This document shows, in pieces, positions 5,947 through 7,825 of a stretch of 7,825 bases of DNA; positions within the stretch are counted from its first letter, which is position 1, and every line of letters begins with the position of its first letter. A model generated the notes under the pieces. That model made no database searches. It was given only the letters and a program-made list of their open reading frames with translations, and was not told the DNA's origin. The DNA lies in the NCBI GenBank assembly GCA_002317225.1, contig DCIW01000045.1, positions 1-7,825 on the forward strand, written 5' to 3'. This DNA comes from Prevotellaceae bacterium UBA1716. GTDB taxonomy: Bacteria; Bacteroidota; Bacteroidia; Bacteroidales; Bacteroidaceae. The translations under genes were made by a program, and so were the position numbers.

Positions 5947-7715
5947 TCTGTTACGACTTCTATGTCATTATAAAATATGCGATTGCCTGACGTGATACGA
6001 GTACAATCAAGTTTCAGCAGACTGCCCGTAGCTGGAGTACATTTCACTGTCTGCCAGATAGGGTTGTTGACGATATTTGAGAACTCACCCTGAGCAAGTA
6101 TCTTCCATGTCTTACCATCATCAGGAGAGATTGAAAGGATATAGTCAAGAGGCATACCATCCTTAGAGTCCTGTGAAGGAAGGAATCGGAATTCCTTAAC
6201 CTTCTTTTGTTCTCCAATACCTATAAACATAGACTGTACTGGAGAACCCGAACCAGGGAAGAAAATATTATACTGCGAACACTTCTTCTCGCCATTATCA
6301 GCATTGTCCATATCAATCTCAGGAGCAAGATATGCATTAAGAGCAGAGATGATCGGAGTTGCCTTCGAATCGAGGATGGTAACACGAATCTTTCGAGTGA
6401 TTGTGTTAGGGAAACAAAGTATTCGTTTGCGACCGATAGTGGTCATGCTACGCTGAGGTTCTTCGGAAATGACATCCTTCAACTCTTCCCAATGACCGAA
6501 GTTTGCTCCATCTATGATATCTCCATCAATAAACGCTTCAACCTTGAAGGACTTAACTCGCTGGCCCTTAGTAATATCTTCGCTGATAAGCAAACGGTTG
6601 AAAGCAGTTGGTTTCTTGAATGTGAGAGTTGACTCTATTGGCGAAATCTTACGCTTTGCCTTCAAAGGATGATCAAATATCTGCTTAATCATCTTATTGA
6701 ATTGCACACCACGAATGCTATCTTCCTGATGAATAAGTCCATCCTTATCGATAGGGAAATTGAGGAGGAGAGTCGAGTTACGACCCACACTCTTATAATA
6801 TGTCTCCATGAGTTTTGACAGACTCTTCACATGTCCGTTTTCAGCATCATGATAGAACCAACCCGGACGAATGGAAGTGTTAGTCTCTCCCGGACACCAC
6901 ACATCGCCATCCTCCATACCATAGTGCAATACTGGGTAGGAACAATCGCCATTACTCTTCATCATGCTCCAGTTGGTCTCACCAATGAAACCTGCCTCTG
7001 TACCCACCCAACGGAGATCGCCACGACGGTTAGAACCATCATTCCAGATGATACAGTTTGGTTGGAGTTCATGAATCATGCGGTAGGTTTCGTCCCATTC
7101 GTAATATTTAGTACGATCAATCTGTCGAGTCTCATCAGCACCACCGTACCAACCATTTCCACCATTAGCACCATCAAACCACACTTCGAACATATCGCCA
7201 TATTCAGTCAAGAGTTCACGCAACTGATTACGGAAATAAGTGACATATTCCTTACGACCATATTCCGCATGATTTCTGTCCCAAGGGGAGAGGTAAACAG
7301 CAAAACGGAGTCCTTCTTTCTTGCAAGCATCAGCAAGTTCGCGAACCACATCGCCTTTACCATCTTTCCAAGGAGAATTCTTTACCGAATACTCGGTATA
7401 TTTCGATGGCCACATACAGAAACCGCAATGGTGCTTGGCAGTAAAGATAATACCCTTCATACCGGCATTCTTACATGTTCGAGCCCATTGTTTCACATCC
7501 AAATTCTCAGGGTTGAACAACTTTGGATCCTCATTTCCATAACCCCATTCCTGGTCGGTATAGGTATTGAGCGAATAATGGATGAAGGCATACATCTCCA
7601 TGTTCTGAAGAGCAATCTGCTGTTTCGAAGGTGTTGGTCCATAAACATCTTGTGCATGGAGGGAGAGGCATGACACAATAAATAAAATAATAGGTGTTAA
7701 TGAGATCTTTTTCAT
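5943..7715 (-). CDS. Alpha-L-fucosidase, GH29, exported
   Basis: The 590-residue product should hydrolyse terminal alpha-L-fucose with retention. Family signatures are FIHYSLNTYTDQEWGYG (44-60), IIFTAKHHCGFCMWPS (89-104) and FEVWFDGANGG, whose Asp181 is the expected nucleophile. Glu240 in RWVGTEAG is the probable acid/base; this pattern suggests GH29 subfamily B, which usually needs a branched alpha-1,3/1,4-fucosyl substrate such as Lewis structures. That assignment is inferred from motifs. The barrel ends near residue 350, and two beta-rich regions follow (about 355-465 and 475-590), the last resembling an F5/8 type C or CBM32-like sandwich (ISPDDGKTWK). The N-terminus is an export signal with two readings: signal peptidase I after SLHA, or a lipobox IVSC with Cys16. 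It is the first gene of the operon and overlaps the beta-galactosidase start by four bases. The ATG at 7715 gives a complete signal peptide. Confidence 0.93.
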   Translation of the reverse strand: MKKISLTPIILFIVSCLSLHAQDVYGPTPSKQQIALQNMEMYAFIHYSLNTYTDQEWGYGNEDPKLFNPENLDVKQWARTCKNAGMKGIIFTAKHHCGFCMWPSKYTEYSVKNSPWKDGKGDVVRELADACKKEGLRFAVYLSPWDRNHAEYGRKEYVTYFRNQLRELLTEYGDMFEVWFDGANGGNGWYGGADETRQIDRTKYYEWDETYRMIHELQPNCIIWNDGSNRRGDLRWVGTEAGFIGETNWSMMKSNGDCSYPVLHYGMEDGDVWCPGETNTSIRPGWFYHDAENGHVKSLSKLMETYYKSVGRNSTLLLNFPIDKDGLIHQEDSIRGVQFNKMIKQIFDHPLKAKRKISPIESTLTFKKPTAFNRLLISEDITKGQRVKSFKVEAFIDGDIIDGANFGHWEELKDVISEEPQRSMTTIGRKRILCFPNTITRKIRVTILDSKATPIISALNAYLAPEIDMDNADNGEKKCSQYNIFFPGSGSPVQSMFIGIGEQKKVKEFRFLPSQDSKDGMPLDYILSISPDDGKTWKILAQGEFSNIVNNPIWQTVKCTPATGSLLKLDCTRITSGNRIFYNDIEVVTE

Positions 7716-7747
7716 ATATCTATCAAGTTTATATTAAATTCTTTTGT

Positions 7748-7764
7748 ATTAAGTTTCAAATGTG
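7748..7764. repeat. Promoter-proximal direct repeat, downstream copy
   Basis: ATTAAGTTTCAAATGTG matches 15 of 17 bases of the copy at 7803-7819. It covers the expected transcription start of the fucosidase operon and could be an operator half of a pair. No regulator is visible in the window. Confidence 0.45.
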
Positions 7765-7767
7765 CTG

Positions 7768-7775
7768 CAAAGATA
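7768..7775 (-). promoter_or_regulatory. Bacteroidetes-type promoter -7 element of the fucosidase operon
   Basis: The minus strand reads TATCTTTG, matching the Bacteroidetes consensus TAnnTTTG, and is followed by CAGC. Its 3' end is 52 bp upstream of the fucosidase ATG, so the transcript would begin near 7761-7763 with a leader of about 45 nt. No TTTG stands at the usual -33 spacing, so this may be a promoter needing an activator. The leader just before the ATG is A/T-rich and lacks a Shine-Dalgarno, as usual for the phylum. Confidence 0.6.
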
Positions 7776-7802
7776 GTCTTTTTATGATTAAAAGTGTAGG
7801 AC

Positions 7803-7819
7803 ATTATGTTTCAAATATG
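7803..7819. repeat. Promoter-proximal direct repeat, upstream copy
   Basis: ATTATGTTTCAAATATG lies 55 bp from its partner, on the far side of the -7 element, at roughly -41 to -57 relative to the predicted start. That position suits a transcription activator site, but the match is short and AT-rich. Confidence 0.45.
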
Positions 7820-7825
7820 GGAAAA

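Noticed and set aside
6831..7673. 280-codon open frame on the + strand
   Set aside because: It is antisense to the fucosidase, whose catalytic motifs lie in the minus frame. The + product is Thr/Ile/Ser-rich with no recognisable domain.

Overview
The window looks like a chromosomal segment from a Bacteroidetes bacterium, most likely Bacteroidales and of Prevotella type. The evidence is a TAnnTTTG-type -7 promoter element, starts without Shine-Dalgarno sequences, short signal peptides ending in AQ, AT-rich intergenic DNA with dispersed heptamer-based repeats, and a cluster of exported glycoside hydrolases. The genus is an inference.

Layout. (1) At 1-1913 (+) lies the C-terminal two thirds of a family 2 glycoside hydrolase, cut by the left window edge. 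A good intrinsic terminator follows at 1945-1990. (2) At 1914-2970 there is about 1.06 kb without a convincing protein gene. It holds four copies of a roughly 40-bp repeat in alternating orientation (+,-,+,-), two of them identical over 41 bp, plus one fragment. It also holds a short doubtful open frame between the first two copies and a 13-bp-stem hairpin whose pairing fits RNA made leftward. (3) At 2971-7715 (-) lies a two-gene operon read right to left: a GH29 alpha-L-fucosidase, then a LacZ-type GH2 beta-galactosidase joined by an ATGA stop/start overlap. A promoter with a clear -7 element sits just upstream of the fucosidase, flanked by a near-identical 17-bp direct repeat.

The operon genes plausibly act in sequence on fucosylated beta-galactosides. 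The fucosidase removes the branching fucose and the beta-galactosidase then removes the exposed galactose. The convergent GH2 could take part in the same glycan degradation. No SusC/SusD pair, sensor or transporter lies in the window, so the substrate is not fixed.

The enzyme families are ordinary. The less usual signals are the repeats. Three unrelated heptamer arrays occur here: one inside each GH2 gene, both 33 bp and frame-preserving, and one forming the core of the intergenic repeat family. The left GH2 also carries a glycine-rich hydrophobic stretch where a beta-sandwich domain would be expected. I see no evidence for a wholly new multi-gene system.
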